The notes beneath the pieces are model-generated. The model saw nothing but the letters and a program-made list of their open reading frames with translations. It was not told the DNA's origin and made no database searches. The translations under genes and the position numbers were made by a program. Source: Chlorops oryzae (lineage: Eukaryota > Arthropoda > Insecta > Diptera > Chloropidae). Taken from it: a DNA stretch of 64,000 nt. The stretch is taken from NCBI GenBank assembly GCA_020466095.1, contig CM035806.1, positions 142,559,934 to 142,623,933 on the forward strand, written 5' to 3'. This document shows, piece after piece, positions 48,239-59,229 of this stretch; the stretch's first letter is position 1, and each line of letters begins with the position of its first letter.

Positions 48239-48244
48239 TTTATT
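48239..48244 (-). promoter_or_regulatory. candidate poly(A) signal of CSN1
   Basis: AATAAA on the minus strand about 100 bases past the CSN1 stop. A nearer copy at 48330-48335 is only about 10 bases from the stop and less likely. Confidence 0.45.
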
Positions 48245-48345
48245 GATACAATTCGCTGAGAACACGTGCATTAACGTTGCTTACAGTTATTTCGATTGAA
48301 TTTTAGAATTGTTTGGAAACTTTTATGACTTTATTGCTGTTGTTC

Positions 48346-50302
48346 TCAATGGTTTCGAGTGCTTGATGTTGAGGTGCTGGAACCGGCAGCAGCGGCAACA
48401 CACATATCACTACCTAAATTACCACCTTCGCCACGTGAAACGTTCTGTGTATGAGAAAGGAAACGGAAACGGAAACGATAATGAATATGAATATGACTTT
48501 TTATGAAATTCTGATTAAATCAATGTTCGAGAGCCCATTACCTTGACATGAATGTGGCTGCGCAGCATAGCTGCACGAAGTATGAGCATGCGCGATCGCC
48601 TTTGATATTCTTTTCCAGTTTTCATAGCACGTTCAAAGGTACTGCTACGCTGATCGGCCTCTTTGGCGTAGAGTATTTTATTATGCGAATCGATTCGCGC
48701 CTGTATTTGACCATCGAGTATCAGTTGCATCACCTCGTTTTCCAGCTCCGGTACGGTGCAGTTAAAAGCTTCAGCCATTTTCCGCATATCCGCCGAAAGG
48801 TACGGACTAAAGTATTGTATAAGCGCACGATTGCGTATTTTTGTATAAAGCGTCGATACATGCGGCGCGATATACATGTCCAATAACAAATTATCTCGTA
48901 TCTCATCCAATAATCTTAAGCAGGATGCATATTTCGATTCATAAAACTTAAAGATTATATCGCGTAGATGTGGCTCTAGTTCGAGAAATAGCTTAAACGA
49001 CGACGATGCTATAACATTTTTCTGTAAATCCTGACGATCGAATGTGGCCAAAGCGCACAGTCCGCCGTACATGGCGACGTTATTGACAGAAAGCATCTCG
49101 GGGAAATCGCAGTGATCGAAATTGGCAGCAAGAAATTGCTTGGCAGCCAATTTGTATTTACGCGTCTGTAGCTCGGCGAGGCCAGCTGCACATTTGAGAC
49201 GAGTATAAACACCCTATGGAAGAAGGTATAAATTATGTTATATATATATATATATATTTGTATAAAATGAATTGAAATTTTCGATAGTTATTCAATGTCG
49301 GTCGTTCTTACTTGACTCGATTCCTTCGAGTGTTCGTTGAAATCTGGTGTGCTCTCCGCCTTCGAGACGTAGCTCAATACGTGCGACCAGTTCTGCAAAT
49401 ATAATGATACCTTGATAACATTAAGGCACATGTGCACAACATGCTTTCCACTGGTACAGTAATCACGAGCACGTGAATAGCACTTTAAAGCGTTCGATAG
49501 ATCACCACAGCTCAAGTAATGGTCGCCTAAATCATCCTGACCACGACGTATGCTCTCTTTGATCGAATTCGATTTGTAGTTCTTCAAATCAGAATCCAAT
49601 TTCTCGAGCTTCAATGCAGCCTTTTTACTTTTTGCCTCAACCCAGGCAGGATCGAAAACTGGCAAGTCTTGTGCTTGTGCCACAGCGGCAACAGCAGCCG
49701 CGGCAACTGGTTGCGCTGCAACATCCGGTAAAGCAGCGGGGGCACCACCACCACCACCACCACCGCCGCCACCACCAACAACCGCTGCAGCACCCACCGC
49801 ATTAGCACCGTTAGCTAGATTTGCGGCCTGTGGTGGAGCACCAGCGGCCGCGGAGTTGCCAGCACCAGTCACTCCCACACAGGCTTCGCTTAATTTCTTG
49901 TGCAACACCTGATACAGGGCCACATTATAGGTGCTAGTCACACAATTGATTGCCATTTTCAGTGCCTCGATTCGCAGAGCCGGGCAAACGTCCGCAACGA
50001 ACATCAAACGATGCAGACGAGCCAATCCAGAATATGAGTTTGCGTACATTTCCAAATCTAGTGTCGGATTCTCGACCATTAGTTGGTGTTCCTGATTGTT
50101 CTCATTGTCCTCGATAGGCGCGTCGACCTGCATGGGCTCGATAGCGTTCTGAAAGAAAATTCGAATATTCCATCATTTTTATTTGCAAAATGGATTCAAC
50201 AATTGATCCTTCGAGAGAATTCACAGAATATCAGCTGTTAAATAATAGTATGCTTCAATATGGATTGTGGATTACCTGCGCGAGCGGCGGCATCAACGGC
50301 AT
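48346..50302 (-). CDS. CSN1b: COP9 signalosome complex subunit 1 (544 aa)
   Basis: Scaffold PCI subunit of the COP9 signalosome, which removes Nedd8 from cullin-RING ligases. Four exons (minus): 50302-50276, 50148-49312, 49213-48542 and 48444-48346, with intron lengths of 127, 98 and 97 bp; every junction falls between codons. The start MPLMPPLAQ, then [11 protein letters not shown], matches the animal CSN1 N-terminus. Conserved blocks are [53 protein letters not shown], the [28 protein letters not shown] start of the PCI region, and [17 protein letters not shown]. Residues about 101-172 are an Ala/Gly insertion with an 11-Gly run, absent from human CSN1 and explaining the extra length. The tail is Ser/Thr-rich. 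A rival end reading through the last donor would add 8 residues; the spliced end is preferred. Confidence 0.95.
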
Positions 50303-50557
50303 CTTTCCGAAAAGCTTTTTCGAGCTTTGGACGACAATTTTTACTTTTTTATTCTCTATTTTAGCGTCCAGAATATTTACAAGCGCACAACCTTCGTCCA
50401 ACTCAATTTAGTGAGATATTTTTCATATCGATGTTTTATTCTTTGGTATTCGATTTTTTTTCATCGATATCTAGAGACCATTTAGGGGCTGTTTACACTA
50501 TAACCGCATTTAGCATTTTTCAGCATTTTCCCCAATATGCCTGTAAATAGCGTATTA

Positions 50558-51093
50558 AGCCTGAAGTCCAATTGCGCAGGAGCTGCGTAACGTGAATTCC
50601 TTCAAACATTCAACAAATGAAAACATATGGAACTAGTTCGAATCAATTTCCTGCACGCTCACGCACACGCACGAGTTCGAAACATTGAATATTTCCTGCG
50701 CGTGAGCAACATGACAGCTGAGTATAACAGTTGAAGAAAGGAATATAACAGTGTTGTAGAAACTATTGTATACTTTTTTATGGTACTTGGTACTACGGAC
50801 GTATCCTTTTCTTCCTTAATCAATTAATTTGCATTAAATTATGTTTTCTTTTAAGCATCGGTCTCTATATTTATTATTTCTATAACTTATTTGCTAAGTA
50901 AAAGCGAATATTACATTCCGTTCATAGAAAATAAGACGAGTACAAGAGTAGCTAAAAATGTACTGAGTCAAGTTCACACTCAAAACCGCAGCAATGACCT
51001 GCCCATGCACACGCATTATTGTAATTTGAATTTTTCCTGCACCTCCTGCAGCAGGAAATTTCCTGCAGCTCCTGCGCTATTGGAATTCAGGCT
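50558..51093. mobile_element. TTA-flanked Harbinger-type MITE (536 bp)
   Basis: Ends AGCCTGAAGTCCAATTGCG and, inverted, AGCCTGAATTCCAATAGCG continue into CAGGAGCTGC on both sides, about 29 bp with two differences. TTA lies at 50555-50557 and 51094-51096. No transposase. It lies about 255 bp upstream of the CSN1 start codon. Confidence 0.88.
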
Positions 51094-51103
51094 TTATAGT
51101 ATT

Positions 51104-51560
51104 GAGATCTTTAACAGTAGTTAATTATTGACCGTCAGTTCTTATTTTTATTCGCTTTCAGAGTTACGTCCGTGTTTTCACGTACGAAAGAGTGCACAAA
51201 ACTATCTATTGAGTACGTGCAACCGAGATACGTTAAATTTTTCTTTAACCCATTACAGACCGGCATTTTTACTTTTTTTTCCAGTTTCGTGTTTATGATG
51301 CGTTTCTGACGAAAGTTCAAAAGCAAATGTTCAAATAAAGTCAATGAATGTTAGACGCGACAAACATATCTCTAGAAAATAAAACTGTCAAATGTGTGTC
51401 AATGTGAATTTGTTCATGTATGAGTGAGTATTGCCCGAAAAACTGCAACGTGACAAAGTGATGCCATATGGCATCAATGTACTATAATGGGTTAAATTTC
51501 CGCACTTTGTTCGTTAGAAGTTAGAATTGACGTCAATAATTGACTTGTGTAAAACGCCTC
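51104..51560. mobile_element. GAGGCCTTTTACA-family MITE, copy 2
   Basis: Left GAGATCTTTAACAGTAGTTA, then ATTATTGACCGTCAGTTC; right, inverted, GAGGCGTTTTACACAAGTCA, then ATTATTGACGTCAATTC. It is more decayed than the 43073 copy. A fresh piggyBac-type MITE (51249-51491) has inserted into it. Confidence 0.8.
51249..51491. mobile_element. piggyBac-type MITE, copy 2 (243 bp)
   Basis: Near-identical to 22884-23123 over its full length, differing by a few substitutions and small indels. TTAA lies at 51245-51248 and 51492-51495. Close identity with a distant copy indicates recent transposition. Confidence 0.92.
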
Positions 51561-51869
51561 ATACTGGTCACAAGTGTGGCTATCGATATTTCTGCGGCTA
51601 TCGGTTCTTTGGCTCCCAGTTCGAATGTGCGAGCGAGTATTTCAACTTATTCCAGGCTTCTTCTTTACCGATGCCATACACGCTCAAATAAATTTTCAAA
51701 TTTGACATTAAACCGATTCAAATGTTAAATGCAATCAGTAGAGTTTGATTGACCGAGAGTTTTGCGAATCGCCAATATTCTTGATTAATTGTGATATAAG
51801 ATTGCTTCAAAAAACAAATCATAGCTATACATATCGATGTGAAGTTCAAGTTAATGGCCAGGCCACGAA

Positions 51870-51936
51870 TATCGAAGTATCAAACGCAATATCGAATACA
51901 CTATTTCGATATATCGATATTTTCCCTCCATGCCTA
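51870..51936. promoter_or_regulatory. hAT terminus with DRE-type motif upstream of elgi
   Basis: Read on the minus strand from 51936, TAGGCATGGAGGGAAAATA then TCGATA resembles the right end of the hAT relic at 7156 (TAGGCATGGGCAAAAACTA then TCGATA). It contains a perfect TATCGATA at 51912-51919, about 180 bases before the elgi start codon. A second TATCGATA is at 51581-51588. A left terminus was not found. Confidence 0.5.
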
Positions 51937-52098
51937 TCCAAATAAATTTGCAGATCTCTATACAACAAAAGCTAGCGTTTTATAAATTGAAAAAAGAAAA
52001 TTAGAAAAACAAACAATTGTTCAGGAAAATTAGTGAAAATTTCAAGAAAATACAAAGTACAACAAGAAAAAAGGAAAAAGGCAACAACAGGCGAGAAA

Positions 52099-53332
52099 AT
52101 GGGCTACGACTTGCAGCGTTTTCAAGGCGAAGTCGATGAAGAACTAACATGTCCTATATGTTCTGGAGTATTAGAAGAGCCAGTGCAGGTAAGAGGAACA
52201 CACGCATAACGCGAAATTCGGTCGTCATTTAAAGTCTCTTGAATATCAGGCTGCACTATGCGAACACGCCTTCTGTCGTGGCTGCATTACCGAGTGGTTG
52301 TGCCGCCAACAAACCTGTCCAGTCGATCGCAATGTACTTTCCATCACAAATTTGCGCGCAGTGCCAAGAATACTCCGGAATTTGCTCTCTCGGTAAGTGA
52401 ATATTGGATGAATGTTGGATGGAATATTTCTTATCGTTTCACTGTCATTCGCGATAGCCTTTCGATAACTTGTGATAATGCAGCCGATGGTTGTAATATG
52501 GTATTGAAACTGGAATCATTGAATGCGCATTTAGAAGAATGCGAACATAATCCGAAACGTCCGTTGCCATGTGAAAAAGGCTGTGGCTTCGTTATTCCAA
52601 AAGATGAACTAAAAGATCACAATTGTGTACGCGAACTAAGGAATATGGTACATACGCAGCAGGAGAAACTCTGCGAATTCAAAATGGATCTATCCGATCA
52701 TCATTTAGTGATCAATGAACTTAAACGTGAAGTGCATCTTTTCAAGGAGTTCATGCGTGCGATGCGCGTCTCGAATCCTGGTATGCGTGCTCTTGCCGAT
52801 CAAATGGAACGCGATGAAGTCGTGCGCTGGAGCAGCACGCTAGCTCGCGCCCGAGTAACTCGGTGGGGTGGCATGATTTCAACACCCGATGAAGCCTTAC
52901 AGGTGGGCAAAATCCCTTCATTTTTATCACTAAGTACTATTTATTTTATGAGCATTTAAATAAAAAAAAAACATTCTTATCAGACCATGGTGAAACGTGC
53001 GCTCTCGGAATGTGGCTGTCCACCGCATATACTCGATAGCCTAATGGAAAACTGTCATGAACGTCGTTGGCCCCGTGGTCTCAGTTCTTTAGAGACACGG
53101 CAAAACAATCGTCGAATATATGACAATTATGTTTGTCGGCGCATACCAGGTGAGTTGGCATGTCTGTCTAGTTGGTCACTTGGAATTCGAAGTTCGAACA
53201 ATCTTAAAAATTTCCCTCTTTTTCGTAGGTAAACAAGCTGTGCTCGTTCTCAGTTGTGAGAACACTCATATGTCGGAGGATGTCATGGTTGAACCAGGAC
53301 TTGTTATGATTTTCGCTCACGGCATTGAATAG
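52099..53332 (+). CDS. elgi: Nrdp1/RNF41-type E3 ubiquitin ligase (315 aa)
   Basis: Orthologue of vertebrate RNF41/Nrdp1 and Drosophila elgi. RNF41 ubiquitinates receptors such as ErbB3; the Drosophila gene acts in meiotic timing. Five exons: 52099-52188, 52250-52392, 52458-52902, 52984-53149 and 53229-53332; introns are 61-81 bp and all phases match. The N-terminus MGYDLQRFQGEVDEELTCP opens a C3HC3D RING: C18, C21, C34, H36, C39, C42, C53, D56. A TRAF-type Cys/His region follows (CDNAADGCN...CEHNPKRPLPCEKGCGF), then a coiled coil. The substrate-binding C-terminal domain contains ARVTRWGGMISTPDEALQ and ends EPGLVMIFAHGIE. Length equals family size (315-317). AATAAA lies at 53567-53572. Confidence 0.97.
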
Positions 53333-53566
53333 ACGACTCGAATCAAGAGTGGATCATTCCGAACAAGTGCGCCAGTATGGAGTGTTAAAACCTTTAAAGT
53401 ATATGAATAGCAAGTACACTTAGCATTATGGAACGCAGATTATCGGTCTTTACTTTGGATTTATTTAAATCGCAGGTGAGGTCTTTCCGTCGTACTTCTT
53501 AAGTTGTTTATTTTTTAAAATATATATATATATTTTTTTTTTTTTTTTATTGTGTACAAAAGAAAA

Positions 53567-53572
53567 AATAAA
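53567..53572 (+). promoter_or_regulatory. candidate poly(A) signal of elgi
   Basis: AATAAA lies 234 bases after the elgi stop. Confidence 0.45.
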
Positions 53573-53834
53573 TAATCCTTTGTTTTCCATTCAATGTCCT
53601 AAAATCGTAAAGAAAAATATATACATTGTATGTGCATTTCCTCACGGTCGCGACCAATTTTAAGTCCCGAATTCAAGAATGCTGTAAATAGTACTTTTGC
53701 TTCTAAATACTTTCGTGCAGCTTATGCGGACTTTTTTATTTATCAAACGCGAAAAAAACGTTTCTATTTCAGGAAATGCCCATATGTATAAATAATATCT
53801 ATTAAATATATATATATATATACAATGTATATAT

Positions 53835-54043
53835 GGGTGTCCAGGCAACTTTATGCATAATCTCATGTCAAGGACTATGTTTTTTGTTCTTACACCACTT
53901 GCCTAAAACGTACCATTATTGAGTTAAAGCACTTTAAAAGCGGACACGTTTTGTATAGAAAAAATGCAAGATGCAACAAAAAACATAGTCCTTGACATGA
54001 GATATCGCATATTGAAATTATGCAGAAAGCTGCCGGACACCTT
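53835..54043. mobile_element. hairpin MITE with GGTGTCC termini
   Basis: Left GGGTGTCCAGGCAACTTTAT, right, inverted, AGGTGTCCGGCAGCTTTCTG. Inner arms share ATCTCATGTCAAGGACTATG. The left arm lacks about 14 bases present in the right. Confidence 0.85.
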
Positions 54044-55368
54044 GTATATGTATGTATATGTATATATATACAATATATTTTTATAAGTTTGATTTACCGA
54101 ATCCTAAACTCGAATTTCTATTTACAAAACTGGTTTGTCTATTTTAAGTAAAGAAAAGAAAAGAAAAAAAAATTGGAAAAATTATATTCTTTCAAATATT
54201 TAAAATTATATTCTTTCAAATATTTAAAAGCGTTCCCGATCTCAGCACGATGCGTTCTAACGTAGTAAAAAAAAATTGATAAAAAAACAAAGAATTCTCT
54301 TGTTAAAAAAGAGTAAATCTCTATTATATCTGTCTAAGCCTGAATGTATATGTAATGAACAAAACAACAAAAATATATATTATATGTCTATATGTTTCAA
54401 AATCACTGATTTAAATAAATGTATTTTAGAAAATAAGTCTCTAGAGTCTGATCGAACAAAATAAAATGTCTTAAAATAGTGCGATTCTTTTTTTTTTTTT
54501 TTTTTTTTTTTGTTTCCTCATATTATTGTACGTCAAATATATTCCCTATTTGGGTGCTATGTTTTGATTCTTTGACATAGAATATCTCGTAAATGACGTC
54601 CCATTCAGCGCTAACGTCATTCGATTATATCTAATTTGATGCCTGATCTTGTTTTGTGCTAATCGCTCGCTCAGGAGGAAACAAGTTCCCGAATGCTCGT
54701 TTTTTTGTCGTCCATTTTTTTTTATTAGTTGCTATTCTTCACCGAAAATTCTTTGGGTATAAGAAAAAAAAAGAACCAAGAAAAACAAATTGTCTCATTT
54801 AAGCTCTCTCTCTCTCTCTCTCTCTCTCTTTCCTCTGTCCTAGGGTTTTGTAGGGTGCAGTGATTTTTGTTAAAGTCTCGAGTCTCTCTTGACCGAAAGT
54901 TACAAAAAAAAAAAAAAAAATAATAAATCGATGGCATAGAGTGTACAATCGTGCGTTGATGTTCACTGAGCTTGGTCAGCTTGGAACTTGATTTGGCCAC
55001 CATTCCAGTTGGACTCGATGTGCACACAAACTCACTCACATACACAAATGCGCGCACTCGCATTCGCGTTGAGAAGCCAGCTTTGTTTTTTTTACTTTGA
55101 AAAACTCAAGAAACACGCTTTGAAGAGTGGAAGAGCGCGCGATCGAAATGCGCAGCAAGACATTCAAATGCTCCAGTCTGATTTTATCAGTAGACATTGG
55201 GACACCCATTCGAGACGTTGGTTCGCACTTGAGATCAAAGAGGCTCAACTATTTCAAAGAAACAAGACATACGGCTCTGCGATTTCGTTATTTCCGGAGA
55301 GTGATTGTGCAGCCAAAAATAAAAAAAATAAAATAAAAAATAATATAAATAAATAAAAATAAAAAAAA
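54044..55368. other. intergenic and 5' region of the secreted-protein gene
   Basis: No second gene is recognised. Contents include poly(T) at 54487-54511, a CT microsatellite at 54805-54830, a direct repeat of AATTATATTCTTTCAAATAT at about 54178-54228, and an A-rich leader immediately before the ATG at 55369. Confidence 0.4.
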
Positions 55369-56131
55369 ATGCTTGCAGAATTCATAAATTTCCGATTTTC
55401 GTTACTCATCTGGATTTCGATGACGACGTTTTTCGCTGCCGCGACTTTAAATAATGTCTTAAGCCAAGACAATGTACCTAGCGCACCATTGCGTAAGTAA
55501 TCAAAAAAAAATTCAATCAACAAAAAATCAATCTCAATTCGCCTTATCTTACCTTCTCATCTCTGTTGTAGCTTCCAATGGCGCAGCTGTCGATGAAGTG
55601 GTCGTTGAATCCTCGCTGTATATAAAACCGAAAATTAAGCCCAGCCTACGACGTACGATACGCAGTGTTCCGGCATTTTTCGAGCATACACCATTATTAT
55701 CATTTCTCGAGCACAAGCGTGTGAAGCGTTTCCCAGCGCCACAGCGTCATCATCGTCGTCCGCAGCAATTCCCATCACAGGATTACGGTCAATCACAAGC
55801 GGCAGCGAATGCTGCAGCCGATAGTCAATATAATAACGAACATGGATTCGGATCATCAGCAGGCAATGCACTATCGCAGGCATTCAATGCATACGGTCCA
55901 TCTGGCGGTTTTGGTGCCTCGTCGGCGGGTTCGCTTTCACAAGCGCTCAATGCCAATCGATATGGCGGTCTACAAAATTCTGCCGGCGCCTCGATGAGTC
56001 AGGCATATCATTTGCCCAATGGGCAAACCATTAATTTTGCACTCACCAATAGTTTTGCTAACGGTCCCGGCGGCAATAATGCCAATAGTCGCGGCGGTGC
56101 TGTGTCCGTTAGCCAGCCCGGAGGAATATAG
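55369..56131 (+). CDS. secreted Gly/Ala/Ser/Gln-rich protein with furin-like site (227 aa)
   Basis: I do not recognise a named family. Exons 55369-55492 and 55572-56131 join at phase 1 (GTAAGT donor, TTGTAG acceptor). Residues about 10-25 (FSLLIWISMTTFFAAA) are a hydrophobic signal-peptide core, with cleavage likely around 25-33. A propeptide-like stretch ends in HKRVKR, a furin-type R-x-K-R site, after which the chain begins FPAPQRHHRRPQQFPSQDY. The rest is loose repeats: GNALSQAFNAYG, GSLSQALNANRYG, ASMSQAYHLPNG, then NFALTNSFANG. This is the composition of extracellular structural, silk- or cuticle-like proteins. Codon use is regular and there is no simple DNA repeat, so the repeats are selected. 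AATAAA lies at 56351-56356. Confidence 0.8.
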
Positions 56132-56138
56132 CTGGTGT

Positions 56139-56172
<34 letters not shown>

Positions 56173-56350
56173 GACGAAAAAAACCTAATCCAAGCGAATC
56201 CGATTTTCTTGCCGTCTTGTGACTCGTCCTTTTAATGTTGAAATTTTCCAATTGATATCGCAATTGCGATTTTTTTTTTTTTCCTGGAAAAAATTATAAA
56301 TTTTTGATCAAAATGATCATGTTTTGTCATGTTTGTTTATTTTTATTTTT

Positions 56351-56356
56351 AATAAA
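56351..56356 (+). promoter_or_regulatory. candidate poly(A) signal of the secreted-protein gene
   Basis: AATAAA lies 219 bases after the stop; it is followed by a T-rich region. Confidence 0.5.
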
Positions 56357-56471
56357 ATTTTGCTTTGAATGTTTTGTTTTCTTTACGAATTTTAAATATT
56401 TTTATACATAAATAAGGCTCATAGTCTTCAACCTAGCTTAAACATTTTGAAGGCTTCGGGATAGTTTAAAC

Positions 56472-57366
56472 CAGACCTGTTAAATCCCGATTAAGATTAA
56501 TAATCATGAATTATTGTTCTTTTTTTAATCCATAATCATTATTAATTTAACTTCTTGAAATTTTTGATTATTAATGATTGCGATTACCAAATAATCGTGA
56601 AATAATCAGGACTATTTAGATTAATGAAAAAAATCAGAAAAAATCAAAAAATAATCAAAAAAATAATCCCGATTAATTTTAGATTATTTTTGAATATTTT
56701 TGATTTTTTTTTGATTATTTTTGATTTTTCCTGATTATTTTTGGGTTTTTTGTTTTTTTTTTATTATTTTTGATTTGTTCTGATTTTTTTTTATTAATTT
56801 TAATTATTTTCAATTTGTATTTGAATAACATCGTTTTTCCAAAGTTTCCCTATAGTCCGTGGGACCGGCAACGGACAAGTGAATTCACCGGCCACCTGTG
56901 GTTAGGACCATCCCTCGTCAAACCACCGGCAATACTTTCGAGAGGCGAATTTTACATTGCGATGTCATAGGCAAGGACATATGGGCCCCTCGCTGTACTA
57001 CATTTAATTATATTCAATTACAAATTGAAAATAATTAAAATTAATAAAAAAATCAGAACAAATCAAAATTAATCAAAAAAAATCAAAAAACCCAAAAATA
57101 ATCAGGAAAAATCAAAAATAATCAAATAAAAATCAAAAATATTCAAAAATAATCTAAAATTAATCGGGATTATTTTTTTGATTATTTTTTGATTTTTTCT
57201 GATTTTTTTCATTAATCTAAAATAATCATGATTATTTGGTAATCGCAATCATTGATTAATATAGGTCATACAAAAATAATCATTAAATAATCACTATTTC
57301 ACTCATAAGAAAAAAATAATCTGATTAATTAATCATTAATTAAATAATCATTATTTAACAGGTCTG
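56472..57366. mobile_element. foldback hAT-like element with a GC-richer core
   Basis: Perfect ends CAGACCTGTTAAAT are flanked by the 8-bp duplication GTTTAAAC (56464-56471 and 57367-57374). Arms of about 350 bp made of ATAATCAAAAA/GATTATTTTTG motifs pair almost perfectly in their inner part (from AATGATTGCGATTACC inward). A core of about 175 bp (56829-57005) belongs to neither arm and is much richer in G+C. It includes a frame ending TSEFTGHLWLGPSLVKPP and beyond, which matches nothing I know. No transposase. Confidence 0.9.
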
Positions 57367-57705
57367 GTTTAAACCAGGTTTATTAATTTTATATGAAAAT
57401 TTTTTTGAACATTGAAATAAAGCAAATTGAGTTAAACTGGCATGAGGACTGAAAGAATATTTCGCATTAAAAATATCATTAAGGTTTGAAGCTTTTTAAC
57501 TAACTTTAACCCTTTCAAACTAAAAACCCGAGCATTGCACCGACTGGTTCGAAAGCATTAGACCATTACATGGCATGAATAAGCTAAATAGTGATCAAGC
57601 CGCTATTGAATATGGGGATTAATTCTCTTGTTCTAAACACATGGGGAAATGAATAATGAATTTAATATTCTCACATTCTTCCTCCCACATTGACGCTTGG
57701 AACAC

Positions 57706-57839
57706 ATTAGTGGTACTCATGCAGCTTCGCAAATGCCTTCGCAACTTTTCCCATCGTAAATTTTCATAAAAATTTAGACAGTTGTATGACAAATTTCTCA
57801 TTTCCCACAATTTGGGAAGCTGCATGAGTCCCACTATTA
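57706..57839. mobile_element. hairpin MITE
   Basis: Arms ATTAGTGGTACTCATGCAGC and, inverted, AATAGTGGGACTCATGCAGC continue into TTCGCAAATG against TTCCCAAATT. About 130 bp. Confidence 0.75.
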
Positions 57840-57902
57840 TTTTTTTCGTGTGGAAAAACTTCTAGGGAACAAATTCCGTGTGTGAATTCTATTAAGATAA
57901 TC

Positions 57903-58092
57903 AGACCGATTCTGAATACTCCCGGAGAACTTACTTTTCTGGAGAGTAGTGTAAGTATTTCGGGGATGAAATTTGATGGGGAATGGGTATGGGTCCCTAC
58001 CCATAATTTTTCTCCTTATATATTTAAAAAAAAAAATGGGAGAATTTCGGTCTCGAGAAGAGTTAATTCCCCGGGAATATTCAGAATCGGGC
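57903..58092. mobile_element. hairpin MITE
   Basis: Arms GACCGATTCTGAATACTCCC and, inverted, GCCCGATTCTGAATATTCCC enclose about 140 bp. A CCCGGAGAATAT string near 3199 suggests a further copy there. Confidence 0.75.
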
Positions 58093-59229
58093 TGAATGGT
58101 TCATTAAAACGAAATTTTAATATTTTGTAATTTTTTTTATTGATATATTCGGTTATTGGAAAACACTTTGGCCACACTAGCTACAAGTGCACACTACGAA
58201 CATCTAGATTTATTTATTCTTTTGATGCGATATAAGTTTTTTTATTCTAATTTTATTTATTGAAAACAATATCAGCTCACTACTAGAAGCATCTGTCGCA
58301 TTTAAAATTGAAGCTATTGGGATTTTCTATGATGAATATCGTGGAAATTCTTTTGAAAATGCACATTTCCGAATGCGTAAGGACTTAAAATCTAGGCGCG
58401 AAAAATTTCAACGTGGAAGAACATCGAAATAAATTCGTTTCATTGAAGAACAAGGAATGATAAGTAGATTTAAGTGTAATACAGCATTAAGATATTAGTT
58501 TTGTGTAGTATATAAATTTAAAAGAAGAAAAAAAAAAAATACAACAATTTATATACACACACATATACATTGGAATGATGAAGAAACATTTAGAGAAAGT
58601 TCATAGTACGAGACTGTCGAATTCGACAGGAATGTTATGTTTGGAAATAGTAAAAAATTATGAAGATCTATAGTTAGAATAGAGACCGCTTTCGAAATTC
58701 TTGATGCAAATGAAATCATCATTTGGAACATGATTGAATGCTATGCACGCACGCACGCCTTTGAGGAGCTAAATACTTCATAGAAGCTAGCGCTCTTTCT
58801 CCTTTTATCTTGTCAGCTCCGATCGGACGGGGGTTGATTCTTTTGCTTTCAACAACAATACTCCGAAATGATCAAAGATTATGGTTTCCTTTTTTTTTTT
58901 TTTTCTATCAGAAGGAAATGAAAATCCATTCTTGCCGTCTGGTAGTGGTAATAGTTGTAGAAGCACCGTTAGAATCATTCAGTAGCTCATAATTGATTGA
59001 TGAAATTTGTTGAATTTTTCGTTTTTGCTCTCGCCGCCGTGTTTTCTTTAACTTCACTTTCTTCATTCACTTGAGGAAAAATCAAGTGAGAATTCTTTTA
59101 AAATTGCTTAACTTTTTTCTTAAATATCATTGTTGTTGTTGTTGTTGTTGTTTTCTATTTTTTTGTTATATTTGACGATCGTTTTGCTTATACGCTGAAT
59201 ATTACTGGCTGTGGCTGTGTAGATTCGCT
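58093..59229. other. noncoding, probably including the phosphate-carrier 3' UTR
   Basis: AT-rich, with several minus-strand AATAAA candidates, such as those in the TTTATTTATT tract at about 58209. A (GTT)n run lies at about 59131-59151. No gene recognised. Confidence 0.4.

Noticed and set aside
52258..52392. ATG at 52258 as the start of the E3 ligase
   Set aside because: That frame is shifted in exon 2. The correct frame carries the RING residues and follows from exon 1 at 52099.
56770..56970. 66-aa frame in the foldback element as a host gene
   Set aside because: Its N-terminal half is the AT-rich arm and it has no recognisable domain; only the core sequence is worth a search.
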